Under the pieces are notes generated by a model that was not told where the DNA came from, did no database searches, and was given only the letters and a program-made list of their open reading frames with translations. Source: Acidobacteriaceae bacterium (GTDB lineage: Bacteria; Acidobacteriota; Terriglobia; Terriglobales; Acidobacteriaceae). Taken from it: DNA of 62,373 bases. Of the stretch, positions 19,627 to 29,030 are shown in pieces (the stretch's first letter is position 1; the number at the start of each line of letters is the position of its first letter). Where the stretch lies: contig DAHUZH010000006.1 in assembly GCA_027306695.1 (NCBI GenBank), forward strand, positions 1 to 62,373, read 5' to 3'. A program made the position numbers and the translations under genes.

Positions 19627-20913
19627 ATGTCAGAAACCTTTGCCACCTCGGCCTTTCAGACCATCAGCCAACTGGCTGCGCTGCCGCAGGTGCATCGTGC
19701 CTTCCAATGGTTCCATCTGCAGGAGCCGAAGCTGCGCGACTTGCATCGCCGCGTAGCTGCGATTCCGGCGCCCACGTTCGGTGAAGCCTCCCGCGCACGC
19801 TGGGTCGCAGAACAATTCATCGCGCTGGGCCTGGAAGATGTGCAGGTGGATGCATGCGGGAATGTCCTGGGCTGGTTGCGCGGCATCTCCGAGGAAGACA
19901 CAACAGCCGATCTCACCCGTCATGAACCCTCTGCGTATCGGCCTTGCACGCTCTTCTCCGCGCATCTGGATACGGTATTTCCCGCCGAAGCCATCGGGGA
20001 GCCGGTGCAGGACGACAGCCGCCTGCTCTGTCCCGGTGCAAGCGACAACTGCGCCGGCATCACCGCGCTGCTGGCCTTGGCCGCGGCCATGCAGGCTGCT
20101 GAACTGCGCCCGGCAACCGACATTCTCTTCGCGGGAAATGTTTGCGAGGAAGGCGAGGGCAACCTGGCGGGCATGCGTTTCCTGTTTACAGAATCCCCGT
20201 TTGCTTCGCGGATTCGCTCCGCAGTGGTTCTGGACGGCGCTGGCACGGAAAGCATCGTCACGCAGGGCCTGGGCAGCAAGCGTTTTCGCGTCACCATCAC
20301 CGGCCCGGGCGGCCACTCCTGGTCCGATGCTGGAACACCAAATCCCATCCTGACGTTGGCCCATGCGTTGACTGCGGTGGCCAGAATTGCGTTGCCGCCT
20401 TCCCCGCGAACGACGTGGAATGTGGGCCATATTGAAGGCGGAACTTCCATCAACGCTGTCCCGCAGTCCGCGCAGGCGCGCATCGATACGCGCTCGACGG
20501 ACGCGACGCTTTTGCTGCAACTGGAAGAGGAGATTCGCCGCGCCGTGGAAGATGCTGTGACCCAGGCCAACCAAGCTGCGGCGGCCAGTGCCAGAGGCAT
20601 GTCCGACGGCCCGCTTCGCTTTCAGATCGAGACCATCGGCGAGCGTCCCGCAGCCCGACTGCCAGAGGACGCCGGCATACTGTCCGCCCTGCGCGCCGTC
20701 GACCGCCATCTCAGCATTCAAAGCCAGTTGCGCGTTGCGTCCACCGACGCCAACATCCCCCTGTCGCTCGGAATTGAGGCGGTCAGCATCGGCGGCGGTG
20801 GCAGCGGCGGCGGCATCCACACGCGCGAAGAATGGTTCGACGCCAATGGGCGCGACCTTGCCCTGCGCCGCATTCTGCTGCTATTGCTCGCCGTGGCGCA
20901 GGCCGAGCTGTAA
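19627..20913 (+). CDS. M20-family metallopeptidase (tripeptidase-like)
   Basis: 428 aa from the ATG at 19627; upstream codons back to 19534 look non-coding. Di-zinc aminopeptidase fold: FSAHLDTVFP supplies the first His/Asp, GASDNCAGITALLALAAAM the bridging Asp, and NVCEEGEGNLAGMRFL the catalytic Glu pair. RVTITGPGGHSWSD is the lid-domain motif of M20 peptidases. The C-terminal GGGGSGGGIHTREEWFD supplies the last zinc ligand. No signal peptide, so probably cytoplasmic peptide degradation (peptidase-T-like). Substrate not determinable. Confidence 0.87.
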   Translation: MSETFATSAFQTISQLAALPQVHRAFQWFHLQEPKLRDLHRRVAAIPAPTFGEASRARWVAEQFIALGLEDVQVDACGNVLGWLRGISEEDTTADLTRHEPSAYRPCTLFSAHLDTVFPAEAIGEPVQDDSRLLCPGASDNCAGITALLALAAAMQAAELRPATDILFAGNVCEEGEGNLAGMRFLFTESPFASRIRSAVVLDGAGTESIVTQGLGSKRFRVTITGPGGHSWSDAGTPNPILTLAHALTAVARIALPPSPRTTWNVGHIEGGTSINAVPQSAQARIDTRSTDATLLLQLEEEIRRAVEDAVTQANQAAAASARGMSDGPLRFQIETIGERPAARLPEDAGILSALRAVDRHLSIQSQLRVASTDANIPLSLGIEAVSIGGGGSGGGIHTREEWFDANGRDLALRRILLLLLAVAQAEL

Positions 20914-20958
20914 GCAGTCGGTTTTGCTTTGATGGCATCCCGCATGCAAGGTGAATGG

Positions 20959-21115
20959 TGTCATCCTAAGCACAACGGAGTGAAGCGAAGGACCTCGCGG
21001 TTCCGAACAAACCGCGAGGTCCTTCACTTCGGTCGTTCGTCACGGCGAAGCGACCTTCGTTCAGGATGACAATTTCTTTTGCGCGTCGCTATATACCAAT
21101 TAGGAGAACCACTAT
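20959..21115. repeat. Compound palindromic element with GTCATCC core and GGAGAACC right flank
   Basis: Outer arms TGTCATCCTAAG and TTCAGGATGACA enclose a perfect 14-base hairpin: GAAGGACCTCGCGG (20987-21000) and CCGCGAGGTCCTTC (21012-21025). To the right (21073-21115) is a flank with TATACCAATTAGGAGAACC that matches the flank of the copy at 40392-40499 and ends CCACTA, as the latter ends CCGCTA. Sits in the 326-base gap between the M20 peptidase and the amidohydrolase. Confidence 0.75.
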
Positions 21116-21120
21116 AAAAT

Positions 21121-21169
21121 GCAGTTCCCTCCACTGCGGTCGCTGCGGCGACCTGTGGTCGGGATGACA
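21121..21169. repeat. Partial palindromic repeat (right-arm fragment)
   Basis: GCAGTTCCCTCCACTGCGG, then GTCGCTGCGGCGAC, then GGTCGGGATGACAC. This is the right half of the element seen at 15580-15692, with the left arm missing. It lies immediately after the preceding compound element and about 70 bases before the amidohydrolase start, so it may be in that gene's leader. Confidence 0.6.
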
Positions 21170-21239
21170 CCGTTTTTTGCAATGAATAAACCACTCTCCG
21201 TACTCGCTTCCTGTTATTTTTCTTTGGAGGAGAATTTTT

Positions 21240-22934
21240 TTGCTCCGCAAACTTGCGTTTCTCTATCTTTTTGGCGGACTTATCGCGGCCACCTGCGCCG
21301 CGCAAACATCGCACCGCTCCCAGCCTGCCGAAATTATTTATTACCATGGCAGCATTCTGACCGGAACCGGCTTGACCACGCCGCACCCGGAGCGCGTCGC
21401 AGCGCTGGCCGTGCGCAATGGCGTAATCGTCGCCACCGGCACAGACAGCGAGATGCTGCGTGCCTGGAAAGGAAAACAGACGCATCTCGTCGATCTGCAC
21501 GGAGCGTTTGTGCTCCCCGGTCTGAATGACGCGCATGTGCATCTGGAGTCAGCCGGTCAGGAAAAATTGTCCGTCGATCTGATTGGCGCTGCTTCGCTCG
21601 ACGCCATGCTGACGCGCATCCATCGCGCCGCGCAAGCTGCGCCGCCGGGAAAATGGGTGACGGGCAGCGGCTGGGACCAGACGCTGTGGCAGCAGCAGGC
21701 GCTGCCCACAAGAAACGATCTCGACCGCGTGACTGGCGGCCATCCAGCAATTTTCGGCCGCGTGGACGGACACATCGCCGTTGCCAACTCGGCAGCACTG
21801 CGCGCGGTCGGCGTGACTCGCAGTACGCCCAATCCGCAGGGCGGTAAGTTCGACCACGATGCTGGCGGTGCGCTGACGGGAATCCTTCGCGACACCGCCA
21901 TGCTCCAAGTGGAGGGCCGCATTCCTCCGCCAACGACGCTGGAGCGGGAGGGCGCGTTCACAGTTGCGCTGAACGACGCAGTCTGCCATGGTCTGACTTC
22001 CGTGCAGGATTATTCTCCAGGCTGGGACAATTTTCTGGTGCTGACGGCGATGGAGAACGCCGCGAAGCTGCCCATTCGCGTTTACGAGTGGCCCACCTTC
22101 AACGACAGCGTGGCCACGCTGAAGCAGGAACGGGATTCGCACTCGGCCAGTGACCGCAGGCTGCGCGTGGGCATGCTCAAAGGCTTTATGGATGGCTCGC
22201 TCGGCTCCCGCACCGCCGCCATGCTGGCCCCGTATGCGGACGATCCAAAGAATTCCGGCCTCGCGCGCTATCAGCAAGCAAACCTCAACCAAATGACCAT
22301 CGAGCGCGCACGCGCGGGCTTCCAGATTGGCTTTCATGCCATCGGCGACCGCGCCAACCAGATGGCCTTGAATGCCTTCGCCGCCGCCGAGCAGGCGGTT
22401 CCGAACGCGAAAAATCTTCGCTTTCGCATCGAACACGCACAGGTGGTTTCATCGGGAGATTTTCAGCGCTTTCACGATCTGCATGTCATTGCCTCCATGC
22501 AGCCGAGTCAACTCCTGACCGACATGCGCTGGGCGGAATCGCGTCTGGGGCCGCAGCGCGTTCCAACCTCCTATGCGTGGAAGAGTTTTCTCGACCACAG
22601 CATTCCGCTGGCCTTCGGCACGGACTATCCGGTTGAGCCGATTACGCCGTTTCGCGGAATCTATGCCGCCATCACGCGCGCGAATGAAGCGGGTACGCAG
22701 ACGTATGACGTATCGCAGCGGCTGACGCTCGGCCAGGCGCTCTATGCCTACACGCAAGGTTCCGCGTATGCGGAGTTCAGCGATGCATGGAAGGGCAAGC
22801 TCGCGCCAGGTTATGTGGCGGACTTCGATGTGCTCGACCGGGATCTGATGAAGATTCCGCCGCACGCTATTTTAGGTACGCGCGTGTTGAAGACCGTTGT
22901 GGCGGGGCAGCCTGTGTCCTGCCATGCGCCGTAG
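21240..22934 (+). CDS. Exported amidohydrolase (YtcJ-like, amidohydrolase family 3)
   Basis: 564 aa, starting with TTG at 21240 behind a strong GGAGGAG. A signal peptide (LAFLYLFGGLIAATCAAQ) predicts export. Metal-dependent hydrolase of the TIM-barrel superfamily: LNDAHVHLESAG gives the HxH pair, GFHAIGDRANQMALNAF the further histidine and RIEHAQVV the next, with FGTDYPVEP the metal Asp. ILTGTGLTTPHPERVAALAVRNG is the N-terminal composite-domain segment. The family includes N-substituted amide hydrolases; the substrate cannot be read from sequence. Convergent with the MBL-fold gene. Confidence 0.88.
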   Translation: MLRKLAFLYLFGGLIAATCAAQTSHRSQPAEIIYYHGSILTGTGLTTPHPERVAALAVRNGVIVATGTDSEMLRAWKGKQTHLVDLHGAFVLPGLNDAHVHLESAGQEKLSVDLIGAASLDAMLTRIHRAAQAAPPGKWVTGSGWDQTLWQQQALPTRNDLDRVTGGHPAIFGRVDGHIAVANSAALRAVGVTRSTPNPQGGKFDHDAGGALTGILRDTAMLQVEGRIPPPTTLEREGAFTVALNDAVCHGLTSVQDYSPGWDNFLVLTAMENAAKLPIRVYEWPTFNDSVATLKQERDSHSASDRRLRVGMLKGFMDGSLGSRTAAMLAPYADDPKNSGLARYQQANLNQMTIERARAGFQIGFHAIGDRANQMALNAFAAAEQAVPNAKNLRFRIEHAQVVSSGDFQRFHDLHVIASMQPSQLLTDMRWAESRLGPQRVPTSYAWKSFLDHSIPLAFGTDYPVEPITPFRGIYAAITRANEAGTQTYDVSQRLTLGQALYAYTQGSAYAEFSDAWKGKLAPGYVADFDVLDRDLMKIPPHAILGTRVLKTVVAGQPVSCHAP

Positions 22935-22938
22935 ATAG

Positions 22939-23889
22939 CTACGGAACAACTGGCGTGGGAATTCGTTTCTTCCCCCGCAACTCTGCGTCTGTATAAGCGA
23001 TGTCGCTTTTCGCGAAGCTGAAAAAATTCCACGAGCCGTACTTTTTCTCCAACTGTGGCAAAACCGAATCGACCAGCGCATCTCCCGATTTGCCTTCGCC
23101 TTGCGCTTTCTGGATGGCAGTCCGCAGATACGCTAAATATCCGCGAAACTCCCGAACATCGATTGCGTGGCCGACTTCATCCCCATGGCCCGGAACAAAT
23201 GTGGCTGTTGGATAGTCGCTGAGAAGCGTATCGAGAGTGGCGATCCAGGGTCCGGTGGAAGCGTCGATCAAATTCGGCAGCGTATGGTTCCAGAACAGAT
23301 CGCCACAGAAAACGACATTGGCGGCGGGATCGTAGAGGACCGAATCCCCGCCGGTGTGCCCTGGTAGCGAGCGCACGATGAGCCGCTGTGCACCGACATA
23401 AAGAGCGACTCCATGGACATAGGTGATCGAGGGAAGGCCAAGGGACTGGACTGCTTCGGTTTGTTTCGCGGTGATTTTTGAACCGAAGAATTTCAGGTTC
23501 TCGCTGCGCTCCCACGCCCGGACATTCTGCTGCGCCAGGGCCGTGGCGCCAGCGGCAGCGAAGATATTGTTTCCGGCAACGTGATCGAGATGGTAATGCG
23601 TGTTGACGACGAAGCGAACCGGCAGGTTTGTTTTTTGGCGAATGTCATCGAGCAGGTCCTGTGCGGCGGCGATATTTTCAAACGTATCGACCACCACCAC
23701 GCCTTCGGAGCCAATCACAAAACCGGCATTCGAGCCGGACTGCGCGGCCTTTGCCGCTGGATTGTCGATGGCCGCCCATGCTCCGTGGCCAAGATCGTGC
23801 AGTGTAAATGGCGCGGGCGTTTGGGCAAAGGCTGTGGTGCTGGTCGAAAAGAAAATAAAAGTTGAGTACAGCAAAATACAAACTCGCAT
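22939..23889 (-). CDS. Exported metallo-beta-lactamase-fold hydrolase
   Basis: 316 aa with a signal peptide (ILLYSTFIFFSTSTTAFAQ). The MBL metal site is complete: HYHLDH (H98, H100, D102, H103), the GHTGGD histidine, FCGDLFW aspartate and FVPGHGDEVG histidine. It therefore binds two zinc ions in the periplasm. The GVVVVDTFENIAAAQDLLDD region is typical of SoxH/quinoprotein-relay-like and generic MBL hydrolases rather than clearly an antibiotic-degrading enzyme. The stop is 4 bases from the convergent amidohydrolase stop, so both units end in almost no intergenic space. Confidence 0.87.
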   Translation of the reverse strand: MRVCILLYSTFIFFSTSTTAFAQTPAPFTLHDLGHGAWAAIDNPAAKAAQSGSNAGFVIGSEGVVVVDTFENIAAAQDLLDDIRQKTNLPVRFVVNTHYHLDHVAGNNIFAAAGATALAQQNVRAWERSENLKFFGSKITAKQTEAVQSLGLPSITYVHGVALYVGAQRLIVRSLPGHTGGDSVLYDPAANVVFCGDLFWNHTLPNLIDASTGPWIATLDTLLSDYPTATFVPGHGDEVGHAIDVREFRGYLAYLRTAIQKAQGEGKSGDALVDSVLPQLEKKYGSWNFFSFAKSDIAYTDAELRGKKRIPTPVVP

Positions 23890-24036
23890 AATTTCTTTTC
23901 CTCGATCTTTAAGATTGACTACGAGTATTCAGGATTTTCTCTCTCTGTAAAATGAAATTCTTACTTGGCTTTCCAACCCATCAACATACACAGTCTCGTT
24001 CCCATCAATTTTTCGAGCGAGCCACGATGAAGCACC

Positions 24037-25023
24037 ATGACAATGACTTCTACGCCGAAAATTTCGCGCAATGCGCTGGCGCACCTGCTGATGTTCGCGG
24101 TGGTGATGCTGTGGGGCGCGACGTTTGTGCTGGTGAAAGACGCGCTCGCCCACATTGCGCCGCAGTGGTTCAACGCGCTGCGCATGATGCTGGCCTTTGC
24201 CTGCCTCGCCGCGCTCTATCGCAGTCAGTGGCGACAACTGACGCGGCGGGCGTGGCGGATCGGCGCAATCGCAGGCGCCTGCATCGCCACCGGGTATTTT
24301 TTCCAGACGCAGGGACTGCTCTACACCACGCCGACCAACTCCGCGTTTATCACCGCGCTGGTGGTGGTACTGGTCCCGTTTCTGGCAAGCCTTCCCGTTC
24401 TGCGTCCACCCGGCACCAACACGCCGGGCTGGAGCGCCTGGATGGGCGCGATGCTGGCTTTTCTGGGCGTGGCGCTGCTGACCACGCCTGCGCACACGCC
24501 GTGGGCGCACCTGCTCAGTCATCTGAATCGCGGCGATCTGCTGACCTTCGGCTGTGCGCTGGGATTCGCCCTGCATGTCATTACGCTGGCGCATGGAACA
24601 GCTATGCCAGGGCAAGAGACGGGTACGCCAACGCGTGGAATCGTTCGCGTCCGCTTCGAGCAGATCGCGCTGCTGCAGATTGGCTTCGCCATGGTCTTTT
24701 TGACGCTCGGCGCGTGCGTTTTGGAGCCGCCCGCGGCCTTTGCGGTCCCGCATTGGAATTCGCTGGTGATTCTGGCGCTGCTGGTCACGGGGATTCTGGC
24801 AACGGCGGTGGCTTTCAGCGTTCAGACATGGGCGCAGCAAGTGATTCCCGCCACCAATATCGCCGTGATTCTAACGCTGGAGCCGGTCTTCGCGTGGCTG
24901 ACGGCGTTCCTCGTGCTGCATGAAAAGCTGGAGCTTCGCCGCACGCTAGGCGCTTGTCTGGTTCTGGCGGGCATCCTGATGACCGAATTGCTGCCACGCT
25001 GGCAGAAACTTCACAAGTCTTAA
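24037..25023 (+). CDS. EamA/DMT-superfamily transporter
   Basis: 328-aa inner-membrane protein with about ten hydrophobic helices in two homologous EamA halves. HLLMFAVVMLWGATFVLVKD is the typical first helix. TGYFFQTQGLLYTTPTNSAF and the corresponding second-half VAFSVQTWAQQVIPATNIAV with ILTLEPVFAWLTAF are the paired signature regions. The family exports small metabolites such as amino acids; the substrate is unknown. A 4th cytoplasmic loop contains a longer insert (AMPGQETGTPTRG). Divergent from the MBL gene. Confidence 0.9.
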   Translation: MTMTSTPKISRNALAHLLMFAVVMLWGATFVLVKDALAHIAPQWFNALRMMLAFACLAALYRSQWRQLTRRAWRIGAIAGACIATGYFFQTQGLLYTTPTNSAFITALVVVLVPFLASLPVLRPPGTNTPGWSAWMGAMLAFLGVALLTTPAHTPWAHLLSHLNRGDLLTFGCALGFALHVITLAHGTAMPGQETGTPTRGIVRVRFEQIALLQIGFAMVFLTLGACVLEPPAAFAVPHWNSLVILALLVTGILATAVAFSVQTWAQQVIPATNIAVILTLEPVFAWLTAFLVLHEKLELRRTLGACLVLAGILMTELLPRWQKLHKS

Positions 25024-25187
25024 AACTCTTCGCCTTCCGAGACACTTTTCCCTGATTCAGCGTCTAATGAGATAAGAATGGGCCGGGACGCAGTATACCG
25101 GCTCCTTTTACGGAGACGATATACTGTGGAGGTGTGATCTTCACCACGATTCGTACGCCGCATCCCTAACGAGGTTCGATAAATACA

Positions 25188-26855
25188 ATGAAAGTCTGGA
25201 TCGATAAATTCCGCATGCGCAGCCTGAGCTTTACTTTCGCAATTTTGGCGACGCTGTCTGTAGGCATTCTTCTCGGGTCGGTCATGGCCCACGGGGTCGA
25301 TGGAAAAGAATCGAAGGTCGATAGCTCCGACGCCAAACCGCTACAGGTTCCCAGTCCCGTCAATTTGTCGACGACATTTACGCAGATTGTAAAAGAAGAT
25401 GGCCCGGCGGTGGTCAACATCAACACCATCTCCATTCCGAAAGCCTCCCACGCGCAGCAGCGCTTTCCTGGAAACCCCCAGGGAAACCCGAACGCGCCCG
25501 ATGGCAATGGCCCCGATCAAGAAGGCCCCGGCGATCAAGGGCAGCAGGGTCCAGATCAGGGACAAAACGGGATGCAGGACTTCTTCAACCACTTTTTCGG
25601 CTTCGGCGGTCCACAAGGTCCGCAGGGCGAAGCGCCGGATGGAGGCGAGCGTGAGGCGCTCGGCTCCGGATTTATCGTCGATCCGCGCGGCTACATTATC
25701 ACCAACAATCATGTGATCGATAAAGCGGACAAGATTTACGTCAAGCTGTCCACGGACGGGGTCGGCGACCAGGGACATCCGGCCACGCTGGTCGGTCTCG
25801 ACAAAGAAACCGACATCGCGGTGTTGAAGATCAACGTCGATCATCCGCTGCCCACCGTCAAGCTCGGCAACTCCGATGGATCGCAGATCGGCGACTGGGT
25901 ACTGGCCATTGGCAGCCCATTCGGTTTGAACCAGACAGTGACGGCAGGCATTATCTCGTCGGAGAACCGGTCGATTCCGCAGGCTGGGCCGATCGGCGCT
26001 GGCGAATTTCAGCATTTCATCCAGACAGACGCCGCCATCAATCCGGGCAACTCGGGCGGCCCGCTGGTCAACATGAATGGCCAGGTAATCGGCATGAATA
26101 CCGCCATCTATACGCAATCGGCCGGTAATGAAGGCATCGGCTTCGCCATGCCGTCCAACACCGTCATCAACGTCTATAACCAGCTAATCGGACCAGAACA
26201 TAAGGTCATTCGAGGCTCCATCGGCATCACCTTCCAGGCAGCCATGTCGAGCGCCGTGAGCCGCGTCTACGGCTTTAAGAATGGCGTCATCGTCAGCTCC
26301 GTGCAGCCGGGCTTCTCTGCCGCCAACGCGGGCATCAAGCCGGGAGACATCATCGTCAGCATTGATGGCCGCCAGATCAAAGACGGCAACGATCTGATCA
26401 ATGACATTGCGTCTCGCAAGCCGGGCACAAAGGCGACACTCGGCTATATCCGCAACGGCCAGCACGCAACGGCCACAGTAACCATTGGGGATCGCGACAC
26501 CATGATGGCTGCGTTGAACAGCGGCGGACGTGGCGGAAGCGCCAACGGCCCGCAACAGAGCGGTCAGGGCAAGCTGGGCATGGGAGTCAGCAACGTGCCG
26601 CAGGAACTTGCCACGAAACTTGGCATTCAGGGTGGCGTCATCGTGCGGAGCATTCGTCCAGGCTCCTTTGCGGATGGCCTGCAACTGGGTCCGGGTGCGC
26701 TCATCCTGCAGATGAACCGCCAGCCGATCACCAACGCGGAACAGTTTCAGGAAATGGCGTCCAAGCTGAAATCCGGCGACGATGTCGTGTTCCTGGTGAT
26801 GGACCCGCAAAATCCCGACCGAGGGAACAGCTACGTCGGCGGAACGCTGCCGTAG
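25188..26855 (+). CDS. HtrA/DegP-family periplasmic serine protease
   Basis: 555 aa. An N-terminal hydrophobic segment (FTFAILATLSVGILLGSVMA) anchors or exports it. Residues about 90-145 are a Gly/Pro/Gln-rich linker. Trypsin-like domain with full catalytic triad: H175 (TNNHVID), D209 (KETDIAVLKI) and S289 (NPGNSGGPL). Two PDZ domains follow, about 335-430 and 450-550. Function: envelope protein quality control, a DegP/DegQ/MucD-like Do protease. Apparently monocistronic, with an inverted repeat about 45 bases after the stop. Confidence 0.94.
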   Translation: MKVWIDKFRMRSLSFTFAILATLSVGILLGSVMAHGVDGKESKVDSSDAKPLQVPSPVNLSTTFTQIVKEDGPAVVNINTISIPKASHAQQRFPGNPQGNPNAPDGNGPDQEGPGDQGQQGPDQGQNGMQDFFNHFFGFGGPQGPQGEAPDGGEREALGSGFIVDPRGYIITNNHVIDKADKIYVKLSTDGVGDQGHPATLVGLDKETDIAVLKINVDHPLPTVKLGNSDGSQIGDWVLAIGSPFGLNQTVTAGIISSENRSIPQAGPIGAGEFQHFIQTDAAINPGNSGGPLVNMNGQVIGMNTAIYTQSAGNEGIGFAMPSNTVINVYNQLIGPEHKVIRGSIGITFQAAMSSAVSRVYGFKNGVIVSSVQPGFSAANAGIKPGDIIVSIDGRQIKDGNDLINDIASRKPGTKATLGYIRNGQHATATVTIGDRDTMMAALNSGGRGGSANGPQQSGQGKLGMGVSNVPQELATKLGIQGGVIVRSIRPGSFADGLQLGPGALILQMNRQPITNAEQFQEMASKLKSGDDVVFLVMDPQNPDRGNSYVGGTLP

Positions 26856-26899
26856 CGTGTTGTCAACTGGCAATCGCTCGACCAATAACAAGCAACTCT

Positions 26900-26958
26900 C
26901 TGGAAACGGGCCGTGCGTCGAAGATCGAAGAGATCGGAGACGCTCAGCCCGTTTCCAG
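26900..26958. terminator. Long-loop inverted repeat after htrA-type gene
   Basis: CTGGAAACGGGC (26900-26911) and GCCCGTTTCCAG (26947-26958) are a perfect 12-base inverted repeat around a 35-base loop. There is no downstream T-run. It could be a weak terminator or an RNA-stabilising 3' hairpin. Confidence 0.4.
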
Positions 26959-27042
26959 TGCCTGGGCATTGCCGCTTTTTATTCGCCCAGATGCGATTTC
27001 TTTTAGTTGCGAACTGTGGAAATTGTGTCTATTTTTAGAGCT

Positions 27043-27663
27043 ATGCGGTTTCCAGCCAAAGCCCCCTGCCGCCTCACCGCCGGAATGCTGGCGTTTTGCC
27101 TGCTTCTAATTTGCGGGTCGGCCCAGGCGTCCGCTGCGCCCGCTTCCACAAGTAAGCACACGCGGCACTTTATCGTCCTTCGGCACAAGTCCGCTACCCG
27201 GCGGACCGCATCCGCGCATCACGTCCCGCACCGGCACGTTTCGCACGCGCACGTCTCGCACGGGCACGCTTCGTTGCATCACGGCCATGGCGGCCATGGC
27301 CACTACGGCCGGTCGCGCCATCATCATTGGCTGCCGGGCCAGCGGGCCATGGATACCCAACGCGCCACGGAAATCCAGCAGGCTTTGATCCAGGCGCACT
27401 ACCTGAACGGCAGCCCCACCGGCCAGTGGGACACGCAGACCCAGGCCGCCATGGTGAAATATCAGGCGGACAATGGCTGGCAGTCGAAGATCACCCCGGA
27501 CTCGCGCGCCATCATTAAATTGGGACTGGGGCCGAAGCAGGACGACGGCGAGTATTCTTCCGCGCCGGTGGGGTTTTCAAAGACTCCGACATCTTCTGCG
27601 CCTGCCGATACCGTCAGCACAATGGCCGCCTCTGAAATGCCTTCGACCACCTCTCAGAACTGA
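27043..27663 (+). CDS. Exported His-rich protein with peptidoglycan-binding domain
   Basis: 206 aa from the ATG at 27043; a TTG at 27007 is an alternative. A signal peptide (LTAGMLAFCLLLICGSAQASA) is followed by a stretch of about 50 residues crowded with His and Arg (repeated HVSHAHVSHGH-type units), then a PG_binding_1-type domain (IQQALIQAHYLNGSPTGQWD to IIKLGLG) and a Ser/Thr-rich tail. The peptidoglycan-binding fold suggests cell-wall attachment, and the His tract could bind divalent metals; the latter is inference. Its 3' end overlaps the convergent lysA stop by 10 bases. Confidence 0.8.
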   Translation: MRFPAKAPCRLTAGMLAFCLLLICGSAQASAAPASTSKHTRHFIVLRHKSATRRTASAHHVPHRHVSHAHVSHGHASLHHGHGGHGHYGRSRHHHWLPGQRAMDTQRATEIQQALIQAHYLNGSPTGQWDTQTQAAMVKYQADNGWQSKITPDSRAIIKLGLGPKQDDGEYSSAPVGFSKTPTSSAPADTVSTMAASEMPSTTSQN

Positions 27664-29030
27664 TTCTCTAACTTCCCCAGCAATGTGCGCTCCGTCGCTA
27701 GCAGGTCCCGCACAGTTTCCCGGCGGCGAATCAAGCGGTGTTTCTTTCCGTCAACTAACACCTCCGCCGCGCGCGGACGGGAATTGTAGTTCGAGCTGAG
27801 CGACATGCCGTAGGCCCCAGCGTCGAGCAGTGCGATGAGATCGCCCGCGGCCAGTTCGGACAATTCCCTGTCACGGGCAAAAAAATCTCCTGTCTCGCAG
27901 ACCGGCCCGACGACATCCACCACGGTTGATTTCTGGCCACCGCCACGCCGCTTCGTGGACTGACGCACCGGCAGGATCGCGTGATACGCCTGATAAAGTG
28001 CAGGGCGAATCAGGTCATTCATTCCCGCATCGGTCACGACGAATGTCTTATTGCCATTGCGCTTCTGATGCAATACGCGCGTGAGCAGCGCACCTGCCTG
28101 CGCGATGATGAAGCGTCCCGGCTCTAGCAGCAATTCTCCTTCAAAGCCGGCGAGCGCCGTGCGTATCTGATTCGCATACGCCTGCACCGCAAGCTGCGGA
28201 TCGAATGTGTCTGCTTTGCCCGGTGCGTCCAGTTGGTACGAAATTCCCAGGCCGCCGCCAGCATCGATGTGCTGAATGGCGATACCTTCGGACTTCAGTT
28301 CCCACACCAGTTCCGCGACCCGCTGCAACGCCTGACCGAAAGGTTCCGCGCTGCGAATCTGTGAGCCGATATGTACGCTGACGCCGGTGGGATTCAAATA
28401 TCGGCTGCGCGCCGCGCGCCGGTACAGCGCATGGGCCGCGCGCATCTCCACACCGAATTTGTGTTCGCTCATCCCGGTCGAGATGTACGGATGGGTCTCC
28501 GCGAAGACGTCCGGGTTGACGCGCATCGCGACTGACGCGCGCTGACGAAGATGGCGCGCGCGCTGCTCGATCAACTCCAGTTCGGCGGCACTTTCGACAT
28601 TGAACACCAGAATTTTTGCAGCCAGCGCAGCGTCGATCTCAGCGGAAGTCTTGCCGACGCCGGAAAAAACCACGCGATGCAACGAGGACTTCGCAGCGAC
28701 GCGGACGCGCTCCAGTTCCCCGCCGGAGACGATGTCGAAGCCAGCGCCCAGTTCTTGCAGCAGACGCAAAATCGACAGGTTGGAGTTGGCCTTTACGGAA
28801 TAGCAAAGTGCGTGACGCACTCCGGCGAAGGCCTCGGCGAAAAGCCGCACGCGATAACGAATGTTGCTGGCGGAATAAACATAGAGGGGCGTGCCATACT
28901 CGCGCGCCAGCCGGCCCAGCGGCACGCTGTCGCACAACAGCTCGTCCGCCTTGCGCGGGTCGGACTTTTCGCTGTACTGGAAGGGCCGCTCTGGAACTGC
29001 CGGTGTGGAATTCGCTGGGATGGATTTCAA
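27654..29030 (-). CDS. lysA: Diaminopimelate decarboxylase
   Basis: PLP enzyme converting meso-diaminopimelate to lysine. 458 aa. The PLP lysine lies in CYSVKANSN, and HIGSQI, GGGLGISY, LEPGRFIIA, GPVCETGDFF and DAGAYGMSLSSNYN are all family motifs. The start is TTG at 29030, overlapping the upstream alpha/beta hydrolase stop in a TTGA, so translation is probably coupled. The N-terminus carries about 30 extra residues before PLGRLAREYGTPLYVYS. No other lysine-pathway gene is in view. Confidence 0.95.
   Translation of the reverse strand: MKSIPANSTPAVPERPFQYSEKSDPRKADELLCDSVPLGRLAREYGTPLYVYSASNIRYRVRLFAEAFAGVRHALCYSVKANSNLSILRLLQELGAGFDIVSGGELERVRVAAKSSLHRVVFSGVGKTSAEIDAALAAKILVFNVESAAELELIEQRARHLRQRASVAMRVNPDVFAETHPYISTGMSEHKFGVEMRAAHALYRRAARSRYLNPTGVSVHIGSQIRSAEPFGQALQRVAELVWELKSEGIAIQHIDAGGGLGISYQLDAPGKADTFDPQLAVQAYANQIRTALAGFEGELLLEPGRFIIAQAGALLTRVLHQKRNGNKTFVVTDAGMNDLIRPALYQAYHAILPVRQSTKRRGGGQKSTVVDVVGPVCETGDFFARDRELSELAAGDLIALLDAGAYGMSLSSNYNSRPRAAEVLVDGKKHRLIRRRETVRDLLATERTLLGKLENQF

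Noticed and set aside
19630-20820. 396-codon open frame on the minus strand over the M20 peptidase gene
   Set aside because: Arg/Gln/Gly-rich shadow frame; the plus strand carries all metal-site motifs.
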